Under the pieces are notes generated by a model, which was not told the DNA's origin, searched no databases, and was given only the letters and a program-made list of their open reading frames with translations. A program made the translations under genes and the position numbers. Positions 1 to 13,156 of a stretch of 64,000 nucleotides of DNA are shown one piece after another. The stretch is taken from positions 29,304,289 through 29,368,288 of the forward strand of contig NC_054869.1 of the NCBI RefSeq assembly GCF_018320785.1. Reading direction: 5' to 3'. Every line of letters begins with the position of its first letter. Within the stretch, counting starts at the first letter, position 1. The stretch comes from Cheilinus undulatus (Eukaryota; Chordata; Actinopteri; Labriformes; Labridae).

Positions 1-128
1 GCATTCACTGTACCCTCTACCTTTATAAGCCCTTCGGGGTCAGCTGCCAAGAAGCATCCCCACGCCATGATGCTGCCACTGTCATGCTTCACAGTGTGGA
101 TGGTTTGTTTGTGGTGATGTGCAGTGTC
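1..128 (-). mobile_element. Tc1-like transposase relic (window-edge fragment)
   Basis: Read on the minus strand, this stretch translates without a stop into a piece typical of Tc1-like DDE transposases: TAHHHKQTIHTVKHDSGSIM followed by AWGCF. This matches the family's VKHGGGSIMxWGCF block. It is cut by the left window edge and I see no terminal repeat on the right, so only an internal fragment is visible. It is probably a dead copy. Confidence 0.75.
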
Positions 129-1984
129 CACTTAGGGCAGAGCCCTAATAAACAGCCTTATTAGATTACATATGATGATACAGCAAGGGTCAAGCTGTGG
201 ACTTTAAATGTCAGAAAAGAAAGGGTACTGGAACTCAATAAAAACCAGTGTTTCTGTTATGAAACAGTGCAGAATAAAGGTATTTCAGGGGTTATTGTTA
301 ACATTAATGATGTCTCTGTTCTGTTCAGGTATAACACCAAAATAATATGGTGAAACTGCATGCATGTTTTAGGACGTATAGACATTAAATCAAAGTACTA
401 ATAAGGCTCATGACTTTTTTGATTTCCCTCCATGTTTTGCGAGATTAAAAAGATATCACATGAAATGCTAAGTGTCCTGAATGCTGCTGACAAAGCATGT
501 GAACCAGTAAGCACAACAATGGCTTTTTAACAAAACGATAAGAGTAACATGCACTAACGTGAAGTGCATACTTCCTCCTCAGTCGTGCTCAACCGACAGA
601 ATCCCCTACTGTGCTGCTTTTCCCAGCAGCACGTACACAATTCAGAGGAAATAAATGTTTTGTTTCTGCAAATAAGCTCCTGAACTTCTCTTAGTCCCAG
701 GTCTAACCTACAGGTCTGCAGGATTAAAGATATCTCTGACTTCTCTCCAGAATTCCCCTTTTACTTCCAAACATTTAGGGGAACATACATAAATTATAGA
801 CCTGGTAACTATTTGTTTATGAGCTTAATCCTGCCCTTAAAAGAAAAACAGCTATTTGAGTCTCCGGCTCCCATGCCGTTCACAGGGTACTTAAATATCC
901 CTTTCTGTCTAAGCAGCGACAAATACAGTAGTCTGCATAAATAGACTTATTTGTCCCTTGCTCACTCGCTCTCATGACAAGACAATCTTACAACGGTGGG
1001 AAATCTCCAAAGTAGCTGGGTCACATAATGAACAGCTTTTATTCCTAAACAGTGGCTGTGAGAAAGTTTAGGAGAAATAAAAGATTTACTACACCATTGC
1101 TTATCACTTCACAAAGAAGCGTTAGAAAGGACAATGTGTTCTCCCTATACCAACCAGAAGGTGTTTTTGTTTAATGAGAGGTGTTCTGATTGAAGGTTTT
1201 TTGGCATGGCATAAAAATAAAATTGTAGGGTGCTCTGGATTAAAAAAAATAGTATTTCAGAAATGGAAGACAAAGCACCAGACTTCAATAATGAAGTGAC
1301 ATTTTTGCTGCCTGAGCATGTAATCCACATATTCAAGGTATCAAAAAAGAGCAGAGAAGAACCAAGTAAAACATCAAAATTAAGGCAAAAGTTGTAAAAA
1401 TTTCAGCTTTTCAGCGTTCACACATTCATCTTTCAGAAAACACTGAAGATTTTTGTGTTTTTTACATACTGTAGAGAGACTTTTGCATAGTGTTCAGACT
1501 TAAAAATGTCAGATTGTACATAAAGATGCCCTAAAGAAGATGTTTTATTCTGTAAATCAAAATAATTTGTCACAGTTTTGAGTTTAGAGCAATGTTTGCA
1601 CCTTTCAGTCTTTGGGGAAGCTTCAATTTGTGAAGCCCATATGTGAATATGAAACTCAGAAAGATTTCAGGGGAAACCTTCATAGAAGTTAATGCATGTG
1701 AAAACAGCTTTACTGAGAGGAATATATGTCATTCTGAAGCAAAAACAGGCAAATGATGAAAATTGCAATGCTTTTTGAATGCCTGTCCTTTGGAGACTAT
1801 TGTAGGCTAATAGTGCATAACTTATACTATACATTTGAAACTGAGGAACTTTCATATTCTGTCCATTTTTGTAACCATTTTTCTGAAATTGCCTGTGATT
1901 TGCAATGTCTATCCTGGTACTCTCCCTCTAGATGAGAGGGTGATTGTCCTTGGCTTGTATCATAACCTTTATATAAATTAAACC
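129..1984. other. AT-rich intergenic DNA, no gene seen
   Basis: All open frames on both strands are short (63 codons or fewer), lack recognisable protein motifs and are not bounded by convincing splice sites. No repeat family was recognised. Confidence 0.6.
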
Positions 1985-2333
1985 ATCCATCCATTTTCCA
2001 TACCGCTTATCCCATAGGGAGTCACGGAGGGTTGAAGTCTATCCCAGCTGTCATTGGGCAAGAGGCGGGGTACACCCTTGAGTGGTCGACAGAAAATCGC
2101 TGGGCTGACATATAGAGACAGACAACCAGGTATGCTCACACTCAGACAATTTAGAGTGATCAGTTAACCTAATGAGCATGTCTTTGGTGGTGGGAGGAAG
2201 CCGGAGTACCCAGAGAGAATCCACGCATGCACTGGAGAACATGCAAACTCCGCACAGAAAAGCCCTGACCAGGAACCAGGAACCTTCTTGCTGTGAGGCA
2301 ACAGCGCTAACCACTGTGCAGCGCAGCTCAATT
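1985..2333 (-). mobile_element. tRNA-derived SINE-type repeat with ATCC-rich tail
   Basis: On the minus strand the element begins with a tRNA-like promoter (A-box-like CACAGTGGTTAGCGCTG), followed by CTCACAGCAAGAAGG and a decayed B box. It runs through a conserved SINE body (GGAGTTTGCATGTTCTCC, TACTCCGGCTTCCTCCC, CAGCTGGGATAG) and ends in an ATGG repeat, seen on the plus strand as ccatccatcc at 1985. Similar AATTAAA-CCA strings flank both ends (about 1976 and 2330) and suggest a target-site duplication. This is a very common fish repeat type, resembling cichlid AFC-like SINEs. The exact family is uncertain. Confidence 0.7.
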
Positions 2334-2344
2334 AAAACCATGAG

Positions 2345-5213
2345 AAGCTAAATGATTATTACAAAGAGACACAAGGGATGCAACAAAGCCATCAACCAAC
2401 ACCTGTCAAGGGTTGAAAACCAACACAAAAGCTGTTTTTTGAAGTCCATAAACAGGCAAAATCAATATGCAAAGTCTTTAAAATGACCTTTGTAGTGGGT
2501 TTGAAATGTGAGTATGCATATGCAAGTCGTCCCCAGGTGTATATAAGCTTGGCCTTAATTTAACTTTATATGTGTGAGTTGACTTGCCATGCTCCACTGC
2601 CCTACAGTACACTACAGCTCTTCAGGATATCCTATGGTGGAGCTTGCCATCCAGCAAAAAACAATGTACTGAAAGACGGGAAACAAACGCTAATAATTTA
2701 TCTGCACTGCCCTAGTTTTTGGCACCCATCATCAATCAATTGATTGGTCAAAAGAATCGTCACGTCCTTTGCTACAGCTGTAATAACATAAAACACAAAA
2801 AGTGCCATTTTTTTATTTTGAGCCAAACGGCCTTTCTTCCTAATTTTGACATAAATTTGATTTCAAAGGAAACATTGATTTACTGTACAGCAAATTAACC
2901 TTGAGGAGTACTGGTTAGATAGAAATGACTGCAGCACCTGTTTCAGAGCTAGTTTCCATTTTTCCTGTTTTGTTGTTGTTTAATGTCACAGGAAAGGCCT
3001 GAATTGTACCAAATGAAGCACTTTCAGGCATCAAAAAGGCTAGCTCTTACTACTGAACTGAGCCAAGTATTTATCTTTCTAGGTCTATCATCTCAGCTTT
3101 TCTACCTTTTATACAATTTATAGGACCTAATTACTGTTCTTTGTAATGATCAAAAATGTGTTTATGTACTTTGCCTTTGTCAGCTGTGGTCTTGTCAAGT
3201 GTTTGTCCTTGCTATGTGGGAGTTTTGTGTATGTTTTGCATTCATTTTATGTGGGACTAAAAGTGTAAATTAGTGACATTCTAAATCTGGTGCATCCATG
3301 TTTTTATTTACTATGTCTGAATGATCAATGCCATTGCACACTGTTCCTTGATAAATAAACTAAACCAAGCAAAAACAGCTTAAATTCCCAAGACCAAGGT
3401 TTTCTGCTCCAAACTGAACCACTTGATGGAAAATATTAGTTTACACTGCTTGAATGTGTGGGTAGTATATTAGTATGTGGGTTTGGACATATCCTTTGTC
3501 TTGGCTATGAGCTGAAAATAGTCTTTACTGACTAACATCATTGATGTTGATCAAACAAATGTAACTTGTGATGATGCTAAAGTTATTTTTGTCAAATACA
3601 GTATATTGACATAAAGCTTGAGATAGATAAAAGTTTGTATTAATAAATTTCTACTTTCAAATGAGCTCTGATGAATCCGTGCCCTCTCATTCAATATTTT
3701 GAATACATTTAAACAAAAGATTGTCAACACCTTAGACTCTACCTCCATTAAAACACTTCAAGCTGCCTCACAAACTCTTATCACACTCTTCATCAGTTTC
3801 CCATGCCGTGTCCTCTCTCTGTTTGTGAATGTTTTAAAAATGCTGATGGTGGAGGTTTCTCCAGCCTGCATGAGACCAGGAATTCTGGCAACTTTCTCCG
3901 AGTATCTCTGACTCCATCAGACTCCCGTTTAGATCACCTGACACCTGTCGTTCCATTTCACCTCGGTCAACAGTTTTCATTCCCCGCTCCGTTCCTGCAG
4001 CACAAAGGAAAAGGCCTGAGGGTTACTGCCTATTGTTTACCCACCAACCTCATATCTGTTTCCCTGCCTGCACACAATCATTGGTGAGAATTTTCTTTTT
4101 TAAGCAGGAACAAAATTCCTTTGGAGCCTGGGAAAAAGTCCTCAATAAGGAAGTACTACGGCTGTTTGTATTCACACAGAGGGTTGCCTGCAGCCATGAA
4201 GAGCTTTGGTTTCACTCTGTCGTCAAACTGTACTTAGATAATCTGCATTTTTAATATAAAAAAAACTTTGTTTTCTGTATAATAATGGCAACTAACAGAT
4301 ATTCAGCAGACTTCTCCCCGAGGGCAACTGGAAAATGTCATATCATAGCTTTAACATGAAGTTTGCATTTCTTGTCAGTAGGGAAAAAAGACAGTTAAGA
4401 TTTAATCAAGCAGGTGGTGTCACATGCTAATCCTTTAACTATCCAAACTTTGCATAACAGACTTTTGTAAAAATGTTTTTTTTTTCTTTTGTGTTTATGT
4501 AGCAGCAGAAAAGTTTGTCCATTTAGTCTCTCATATCTCTACATATCAGACTTGCAGTAATTTATCCCTCCACAGGCAAACAAAGTCATAAACAAAGAGA
4601 GCTATTTTTACTTGTAATGAACTGCTGACTGTCTCTGCATCCTCTCTGTGGCCTCTGTCTGTCTTTTCAGAGTCACTGAGCCATAGCTGAAATGTCACAT
4701 AAGGGGCAGATCATCCCTAAAGGCTTTATAACTTGTTGAAGGTTAACACCAATGCTTACATTTAGGGTTCACACCTTCTAAGTGCCAATTTGTTGCATAG
4801 GATATGTGCATAACAGAGATGACATTTTACACTTCTTTTTAATTTTGGAAAAAAAAAAGATGGGTGGGCAATATGTCATTAACACAAGTGAAAGTCATAA
4901 TTGCAACATATTCAGGTCTGTTCAAAAATGTTTAAACTAACTCCTGTTGTACTGAATAGGCTATCAATGCTTCAAAGCAGTTTGTCTTGTCTAACTCTGA
5001 CTAAAACTGTCCATTTTAATGCTCTTCAAATCAAACCTTTTATTTTAACAGTCAACAAAATGTTTAATTTCCTACACTATGCACTCATCGCTACAATTAC
5101 AATAATTATATTTAATCATATATAATAAAAGCATTTAGATTATTTTGAAAGTACTTTAACCACTGTTTACAACAGACTGAAATATAAAGAGTTACATCAG
5201 TAAATTCAAACTA
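2345..5213. other. Intergenic DNA, no gene seen
   Basis: No open frame exceeds 94 codons and none carries a recognisable domain. The composition is AT-rich with T and A runs. I see nothing here that I can assign. Confidence 0.55.
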
Positions 5214-5315
5214 GAGATTTGAGTCAGTGAAAGTAAAAAAAAAAAAGAAAAAAAAATTATTAACAGTTTTCTGTATGTCCAGAATATGGACAAACAAGGA
5301 CAGATGGAGCTAAAA
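5214..5315 (+). repeat. Direct repeat unit, left copy
   Basis: About 100 bp beginning GAGATTTGAG and ending GATGGAGCTAAAA recurs at 5566-5673. Both copies share GTGAAAGTAA, a poly-A stretch, CAGTTTTCTGT and the imperfect palindrome GTCCAGAATATGGAC followed by AAACAAGGACAG. The copies are in the same orientation, 352 bp apart, and differ mainly in the A-rich part. Confidence 0.8.
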
Positions 5316-5565
5316 TATGGCATTCGGCACAACAAAAAAAATTTTCAATGCATCAAAATCAATTTTACTACTCATCATTGACATGGCTCAGACTGTATTT
5401 ATTTTTAAAAAAAAACTTTTTTTTATCTAGATCATTTTATATGGGAAATATGGTGTTTTTGTGTTTTTTTACCATAAAAAATAACAGTGACATGGTGTAC
5501 AATAACTGGCATAAAAAGGGTGTAACATTGAATTTTTTTTAGTGGTCAGGGTTGAAGTTGTTGGA

Positions 5566-5673
5566 GAGATTTGAGGCAGTGAAAGTAAGAAAAAAATGTT
5601 GAAAAATAATTATTTTATGAACAGTTTTCTGTCCGTCCAGAATATGGACAAACAAGGACAGATGGAGCTAAAA
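5566..5673 (+). repeat. Direct repeat unit, right copy
   Basis: Second copy of the unit at 5214-5315, in the same orientation. It reads GTCCGTCCAGAATATGGAC where the left copy has GTATGTCCAGAATATGGAC. The intervening 250 bp has no obvious coding content. It could be a local tandem duplication or the ends of a decayed element. Confidence 0.8.
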
Positions 5674-6189
5674 ATTACAAGGGAGCGAGGGATAAGGACA
5701 TCCATATTTAAAACACTCAAAATAAATCTTTAAGTCAATAACACGTTTGCTGTAAATCAGAGAAATAGATTATCTTATGATTTTGTGGTCTTTTTTTCTC
5801 ATATGGGCTTTGACAGTGTTGGACACGACTCACAGATGAGTGTGTGTTAATGTGTGTGCGTTGGTGAGCGAGTGTGTGTCTCTGTTCTTCCTGCTGTCAG
5901 ACAACAAACAGGGTGCGTCTAACTGGAGCTAGAACTTCGCTTTTTGGCTGACCGCTGAGGTCAGCCCTACAAATTGGTCTGTCCGTGTCTGACTGACTAA
6001 CTGAGTGAGTGATGCTACTTTGAGGGTCCTAAGGGCGTTTTGCATTTACTTGTGCTGAAAGTCCTCTGATGGCTGCCTCCACTGCTGTAAATACTCAGAT
6101 ATAGCTTTAGCATGGCCTCTGTTTAACCAGAACTGGGCCACATTTCTGTATGACAAACAAAAAAACAACCCTATAAGCCTTTTATGTTG

Positions 6190-6900
6190 GGAAAGATTTT
6201 TTCAATCTTCTGCTGCCCTGCTTTGGCATGACTTTATGATAGTTGAGGGGGAAAAGGTAACTTTTTGTGTGAATGCTTGTGTCCACAATGGCTGCTGGAG
6301 GAGCGATTAGCTCTGAATTAGTCACAGCAACACTTAATCAAAGCTGGACATTTCTTCATTAAAACAAGCAAAGACAGCAACACTAAAAGCTTTCTGTAAC
6401 AGAAAGGGTGTTTTTGCTCTTCTGCCAAACCCCTACAGCCTGAGTGTGTGATAGTTAAAGGGGGAAAGGGTTAATTGTTGTGCTTGTATACAACGGCTGC
6501 TAGCCGAACGTTAGCTCAGCCTTAGCCAGACCAACACATTTCTTCATCACAGCATGGAAAGCTTTATGTGACAGCAAAAACGATGTTGTCACTCTTCTGC
6601 TGCCCTGCTTTGGCATGACTATGTGATAGTTACAGGGACAGGGTAAGTTGTTACACAGCTAATGAGTTGTCGTGTCCAAGCTAATAACTGAACTAGCAGG
6701 CCTGCTAGTCATTAGCTGGGACTGAGCCGCAGCTGGCTGTTGTCTGAACCAAACAATCTGTCTTATCCAAACAAGCGCAGAGAGCAACACTGAACGCTTT
6801 CTGGGAAAGAAAAAAATTTCTCGCTCTACTCCCGGTCTGTTTTGGCATGCCGCAATGGCTTCCCGATCATGGCGTTAGACTTGTCCAGTATTGTCCAGCA
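6190..6900 (+). repeat. Degenerate tandem array, about four units of 170-235 bp
   Basis: A recognisable core recurs at about 6205, 6420, 6590 and 6820: CTCTTCTGC, then CCCTGCTTTGGCATGAC, then GTGATAGTTA, then a purine run with GGTAA. Between cores a second shared block appears, TTTCTTCAT followed by GCAACACT, AAGCTTTCTG and an ACAG. Spacing is irregular and copies are diverged. It may be an internal array of an old transposon whose end lies at 7621. Confidence 0.65.
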
Positions 6901-7516
6901 TTAGCTGTTTGCTTGGATGTCGCAGTAGGACCGCTGCAGTTTACTCTGAACCGGACCACTGTTCTTGTTAAAGGCCACACCAACAGCTTGTCTTATTGTC
7001 TTTCCTTCCTGCGATAATGTCACAGAATAAAGAGTGCGTATAGCCTTGGGGTGTGTGCTATGTTAAAAATATAATTGGTAATCCCCTGTATACTCTATAT
7101 TTATGGGGAATGAATAAATGTTAAAATCTCTGCGACGGTGAGACGAGAAGACATGACAACCGAATCAAAGTTACAAAGTCACAGATGCTGGCACTGTGAG
7201 TGAGTCTGCATGCATACACGAACTAAATAAACGCTGTACTCTCCTCACGGCACTGCACAGGTTTCCAGCAGCAGCATTTAATCATTTCACACCGTTATGA
7301 TGAGCTTTTTATGCATAGACGGTTCATGTGCGGCCCCACGTAGCACAAGTGGAGGAGGGGGTGTGGGTTGGAGCGCTCATCCTAATGGATACCAAACCAG
7401 CTCCGTTTCTTCATTAGCTCTCTCACCAACAGTTTAAAGTGTCAAGGGCATCTTTGTGAGCTTTAATAACTTCCAGTTTGGTATTGTTTCCAGTAAGGAG
7501 AGCTGCTGCTCCAAGT

Positions 7517-7621
7517 GTGTGTGCAATATGAGATCTCGTGAGATTAATTCTTCTGTGACGAGAAATCTCACGGCGTTTTGATCTAGCGAGATCTTATGGC
7601 ACGAGATCTCGCCACACCCCT
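7517..7621 (-). mobile_element. hAT-type element terminus with palindromic GAGATCTCG motifs
   Basis: The plus strand ends in CTCGCCACACCCCTAA. Read from the other side it begins TTAGGGGTGTGGCGAGATCT, the form of a fish hAT terminal repeat. The segment is packed with inverted motifs (CGTGAGATT against AATCTCACG; GCGAGATCT against AGATCTCGC). The matching opposite end was not located; the region from about 5,900 may be its interior. Confidence 0.5.
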
Positions 7622-9067
7622 AATCATTCCTGATAAAACTGTTTGTGTTGATTTTTATTTGTATTTTTATATATAAAACCACAACTTTTTTCTCATCATA
7701 TTTTAAGAATTTAATCTTTTGGGAGCCAGATGGGAAGCTTTGGGGGGCATGATATGGCCCCTGGGCCTCCCGTTGATGATCACTGCTATAGACAATGTGA
7801 GGTGGACTCACATTATTTGGATTTATGACCTAAAATCACTACACAATATCTGAATAAAACAATATATTTTGTGGTATTTATTTTTGATTGTTTTAAACAT
7901 TTCATAATTTAAATCAGGTCTGTATAAGACAGTTAGTCCCCTGTAAACATAAAACACTTATTAATAAAAAGAGACATATTCATGATTTGACAGTTATGTC
8001 TTGACGGCATTTCATTAATTTTTATTTTGTGTCTGAATTATAGCATTATTTTTAACTAGTTTTGATACGTTAATATTTGTAAAGGTGATAGTGTGGAACT
8101 TGAACCTACAGAACATCTCCTATGACAAATATTTATTGGTGTTACACCTGTTCAATAAGTCAGAATCTCTGAAGACTCACTGATGGAGGGTTTACCTGTG
8201 CATTCTCACCCTGCACTCTGAAGTTCTGGACAGCACTCATTGTAACAGATCCTCCACAAGCATGCACAAAAAGAGTGGATGTGAACAGGGACAGGGTGGA
8301 AGCAGCAGTTTGATAAAGGCTCCAAGGTAGATTGAGTGGGCATTTCCTAAATGGCAGCCACTGCAGACGGGCTTCAAAAGTCCCATTCAGTTACCAGTGG
8401 GAGACCTCAGTTCATCTTAGTCCATCTTTATGTCTGGTCTATGGATATGTGACCTCTTATACTGAGAGCATACACTTCATGTTCAGGCAAACCATTCTTA
8501 ATGTTAAATTTCAGTTTCAGTCATTTTAAAGCTTTACTTAAACATTTTACTTTAATAAGAAAAGCTTTTATCAAAATGTTTCATGCCCAGTGTATTTGAA
8601 CATGTTTTTTTTAGTACATTTTGAGTTTGAAAAAAATCCCTGCAGGAGTTTCACAACAGAGCTGTTAATTTCTGCCTTGCTGCTGGTCTGCTTTTAAAGC
8701 TGTGCAGACTTGTGCAAGGCAGGCCTCCTCTCTGTCTGGGTGTTCTGTTCATTGCCGCTCTCCGCCTTCTCTCTATCTACTCTCCTTTAGGAACAATGGA
8801 TCTTACTGTGGGGACGGACAATGTTGAGAACAACAAGTTGCCTGCTGTTACACAGTCAAGCTTGTGGCTATGAGGGCCACACAGAACATGTCCTTTCATT
8901 GCAATTATGTTTGGTCCTTCTACTAATTGCAGAGAGCTGGTTGGAGTGAGGCTACGAGAGTAAAGGCTGCAGGTCTGGACTGAGGGGGTTTATTGAACTG
9001 AGGGAGAACGTGTGGGACGAGCCAGGGTCAGGGAGATGGTCGCTCATTAGAGATTGAACAGCTGCCA

Positions 9068-9097
9068 ATCTTCCAGCTGCTTCCTGAACATGGAGAT
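9068..9097 (+). repeat. 30-bp perfect direct repeat, copy 1
   Basis: The 30 bases beginning ATCTTCCAGCTGCTTCC are identical to 10573-10602. The flanks do not match, so this is an isolated repeat and not part of a larger visible duplication. Confidence 0.85.
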
Positions 9098-10572
9098 CAC
9101 TGCGAAGAGCAGACATTATGCACCATCCCTACCTTTTCTCCTTTGTTATGGCAAAATACACTCTGACCATTCTCCTTTAAGGTCACAATCAGGGTATTAA
9201 ATTGAAATGATTTTTAGTCATAATTCTGTGCTCAGAGATCTACATTTGATGAACAGTCTGACAAATCAGTTTTACTTAGCCTATCTACTTCTATATTAAA
9301 CAACAACTGAAGGACAATGGATGATGGAAAAATGGGGAAACAATTATATTTCTGCCAGGATGAACAGGAATGGAGGAAAGTTAGTAAATTAGAGCTTTAA
9401 ATGGGCCTGTATATTGAAATTATCATCACAACATTTCTATCTTGAGTGTGAGCCCTACACTTTACAAAAAAGTTTTTTTCTTTTCACAGTTTAACCATTA
9501 TGCCCAGAGAGGATTAGATCAAGTTAGTCCTGCAGACCCTCTAGTATCTAGCATAGTCTAGACAGATGAAGGGAGACAAGAGACTTGAGTAGTTTTGTAC
9601 TGAGGCTAGCTTTGCCTCTTAACACATAAAAAAAATCCCCCTTTTTGTCGCAAACATGCTTTTAATTGAAACGTTGATGGATAAACCAAATAAACCTTGT
9701 GAGCTGAGTGACAGAGAAATGATGAGCCATTCACAAATTAATCTGTTCTACAAAACGGCTCTTTAATGTAAGCCACAGCAGCTAGCTTCTGTTTAAGTGC
9801 CGGTTTCCTTTCCTCCACCCTTTGTTGTTATCTATCCACATTATAAAGCCAAACTGGTGCCAGATGAAGAGCTGTTTGGGAGCCAAACAACCACCCCTTC
9901 TGATCTCGGTCTGTTAAAAGAGACAGATTTTCTATCACAATGAGCGAGGCTGGACAGACATCAGCCAAGGAAAAACAAGAGGCAAGATCAGAGTGTAATG
10001 TGCTTGACCATGACAAAACAAGACTGAACCAAACCGCACCACAGACTATACACTCATATTCCAGGTTTTAAACAGAATCATTTTAGATTGCTGCCTACTG
10101 CCATTCTCTGTGGAATTTTTTTGAACTATTTTTCTTTTTTCCTGAATATTTCACTACTTTAAGGACACAAAAGTAGCTTGAGAATAAAGATTGTATTTAT
10201 TTTGCACTTTGCACACTTGGTATAGTTGTAAAAAGCACAAAACATGGCCTTTTTGGTAATTTCTCTATGCAGAAGTCACTTCTTGTCCCCACCTGGAGTT
10301 TTCTGCTGCTGCGTGACAACATCTGCAGAGAACCTATGAAAAAGCCTACAGCCTTGGCTGTTATGGAAGCAAGGACGCAACTGAATGCAAGCTATTTCAA
10401 AGACTGATGAGCAGTTCATTCACTTTCTGCTCTCCAGAGTGACCACACTGCTTTTTGTATAAACAAACACAGAGACAGATTGCCAGTAGAACTGGAAAAC
10501 AGCCATAGCAATGCAGTTTGACGCTGTTGCGTTGTGTTCTGTAGTTCATAGGGTTAAAAAGCCATAACTTAC

Positions 10573-10602
10573 ATCTTCCAGCTGCTTCCTGAACATGGAG
10601 AT
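10573..10602 (+). repeat. 30-bp perfect direct repeat, copy 2
   Basis: Identical to 9068-9097, in the same orientation, 1.5 kb away. The similarity stops sharply, apart from a short echo (ACTG against GCTG) just downstream. Confidence 0.85.
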
Positions 10603-13132
10603 TGCTGAAGCAAGGTTTCAAGAACCTCAAGCAAGTCCAGTTGCCCTTTTGATGAAGAATTGGATAACATTATGGCTTATCAAAAGCAATTGGTCTGAAA
10701 TTTCTAACCAGGATTTAGATGGGAAAAAAAAGATCACTGTGAATATTGCAAGTTATGTCATACGGTTTCTTTTCTTCCTCATTATGTCTCTGATCGTTTT
10801 TTTTGATCTTTCCAATCCCATCATAGCCTTTCCCCCTGTATGTCAGAAACAAACAGGACGGAATGTGACAGAGATCTGCTCTATCACCTCTAACATCCTC
10901 TCCTGATATTTACATGAGGCCCATCTGTAGCATCTTGCCAATTAACCAGACTGTTGTTAAAGGGGCAGTCAGTCAGTTTCCCCCTCCCTGTGGCTGTCAT
11001 TGATTCCCAGCAGGTTTGACAGGGCAGCATGTGAAATGTCGCTCAGCTGCTGTTTCTGCCATTAAGACTAAGGAAAGTACCCAGCTTTAACAAGGTGTCA
11101 GATATATTTTGTGACAAATGGGAGGCTTATTACCGTTGATGTAGCGGGTTATTAAAGTCACAGATCCCAAGAGGATGGGTGGAGACAGATGGAGAGAAAC
11201 AGTGGTTAAGAGTTTTTTAAGGAGGATTTAAGACTTGCCTCTCCAACAGCTTGAGTCTTACAGAAAGTCATGCTGTTGGGTTTTTTTCTCTCACTCTCTC
11301 CCTCTCCTGGTGACACTTGAAGATGTGGGTCGCTCTAATGAGTCAATTTTTCTCCACTGAATTTTCTCTGATTTGATATAAAATTATTTTTTGTACAATT
11401 TGCTGTTGTTCAACTTCATATAGAACTTGGTGACTTTATAGTAACAGACAAAAATCTGTTTGGATGATGGGGGTGGTGGTCTGCCCTCTGTAGTATACAC
11501 ACTGATTAATTTACAGTATTCTGGGGTCATGGAGAGTGCTGCAGTCATGCAAACATTTGAGGTCAAGTTAAAGAATTTCCAAGAGTCAATCTAATGTTCT
11601 CTCAAGTATATAACAACAACCTCTGATTTTGTGTGAGTGTGTCAGCTTGTTGTTTCTGGACTTGTTCATTGTATGCTGGAGACCTGAATGAGCACATTGT
11701 CCTTAGTGATAAGGTGTTATTCATACTTTATTGTGTAGGAGAGTAAAATTCCTCAGATACGTGTCCGCTCCACTCAGTTCTTGCCTGTCCAGAGGAAGTT
11801 TTAGCTGGTATCAAATATTACACTTAAAAGCAAACAGCTACAGTGAAGGTTGTGTGCACACATGTGAAGTTATGAAGAGTGCTGGGGAGATATAAGCTTC
11901 TTTCCTCTGAGATTTATGATGGAAGAATCAAAAAACAAAAGATAACATAACACTAAGATAATCCTACATGTTTTACAAAACATTTTTAAAGCCTTGATCC
12001 CACTTCTTGTTCCTTACTTTTCTTATCCTTTCAATTTGAAACCTTGGCATAAAAATATAGATTTTTTTTTTTACAATTTATGCTTCAAAATTACAACAAT
12101 TGTTTTGAATTAAAACAAAAATTCCACAAATGGGTTGTTAATTTTTTCAGAGTTGTTTTTTATGTACATGCTGACAGCTGTTAACCAAAGTGCCTGGGTG
12201 GACTGAACTTAAAACTAACTCTGTTTATGTTATTTCTTAACAAGAAAATACTGAGATGCATACTCTACCAGCATTTAGCCATAAAATATTGAAATATGAT
12301 TATTTGTTTATATCCCCCTGCTCTTCTGTAGCTACTGCTGCATCTTTCCATTTGGTTTTTTTGTTTTATGGTTAGTAACACAAATTTTTGATGTTAGATC
12401 AGATGTTTCCAGTCTGTCAGGAATATAAAGTTTCTGCTTAATATCTCTCTCAACAAATGATCTCCTTCTCAGGGTGAATGCTACTAATGTGTGCAGTGAC
12501 AGACATAGAAAAGACCACATGTACAAGTGCCAGTTCAGTGACAGGCTGACTCTGGTCCTCTGCTTTGTTCTCACCATTTCCTATCTTTTTTATTTATGAA
12601 GGCTCTTTTTTGTCTTCATGTTGATTGTTTCTATAAGAGAGATATGATTTAGTTTCACAATTGTACATATAAGTGAGCCATTTTAACAGGCTCATACAGT
12701 ATTATGGACATCTTTAAAGGTGAACTTTCAAACACCAGACTTCAAGTGCAGAGAAAAGAGAGAGTACTATGCTAGGTTGCTTATCTGCTGTAATAGCTGG
12801 AGAGAATGACATTAGCTAATATTTTTAGACTAAACATAGAGCTTGTCCATTTGGTCTACTCTGCCTGACTCACAGCTGTTTATATCTGAGCTTTTGTAAG
12901 CTCAAACAAACACTAAGCCTTTGTTGCTTTCACTTGTGCCGACTAAATGTGACAAACCACACTTTGGCATGTGAGGCACTGCTTGTTTATTCCCTTGACT
13001 GTGACACAGAGCTGCTCTGTGAAATCTGAGCTGACACAACTATGGGAAGCCTGTTTGATGTTGATCTGTTGTAGATCCAAATGTAACATTATAGGTTTAT
13101 GAAATTGTATCTGTCACTGCTAAGCTAGCAGT

Positions 13133-13156
13133 GGGTGTGGGTGGGTTGGGGGGGGG
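13133..13156 (+). other. Potential G-quadruplex
   Basis: Four runs of at least three G separated by 1-3 bases (GGG TGT GGG T GGG TT, then nine G). This fits the standard intramolecular quadruplex pattern. It is intergenic and no gene start is nearby. Confidence 0.6.
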
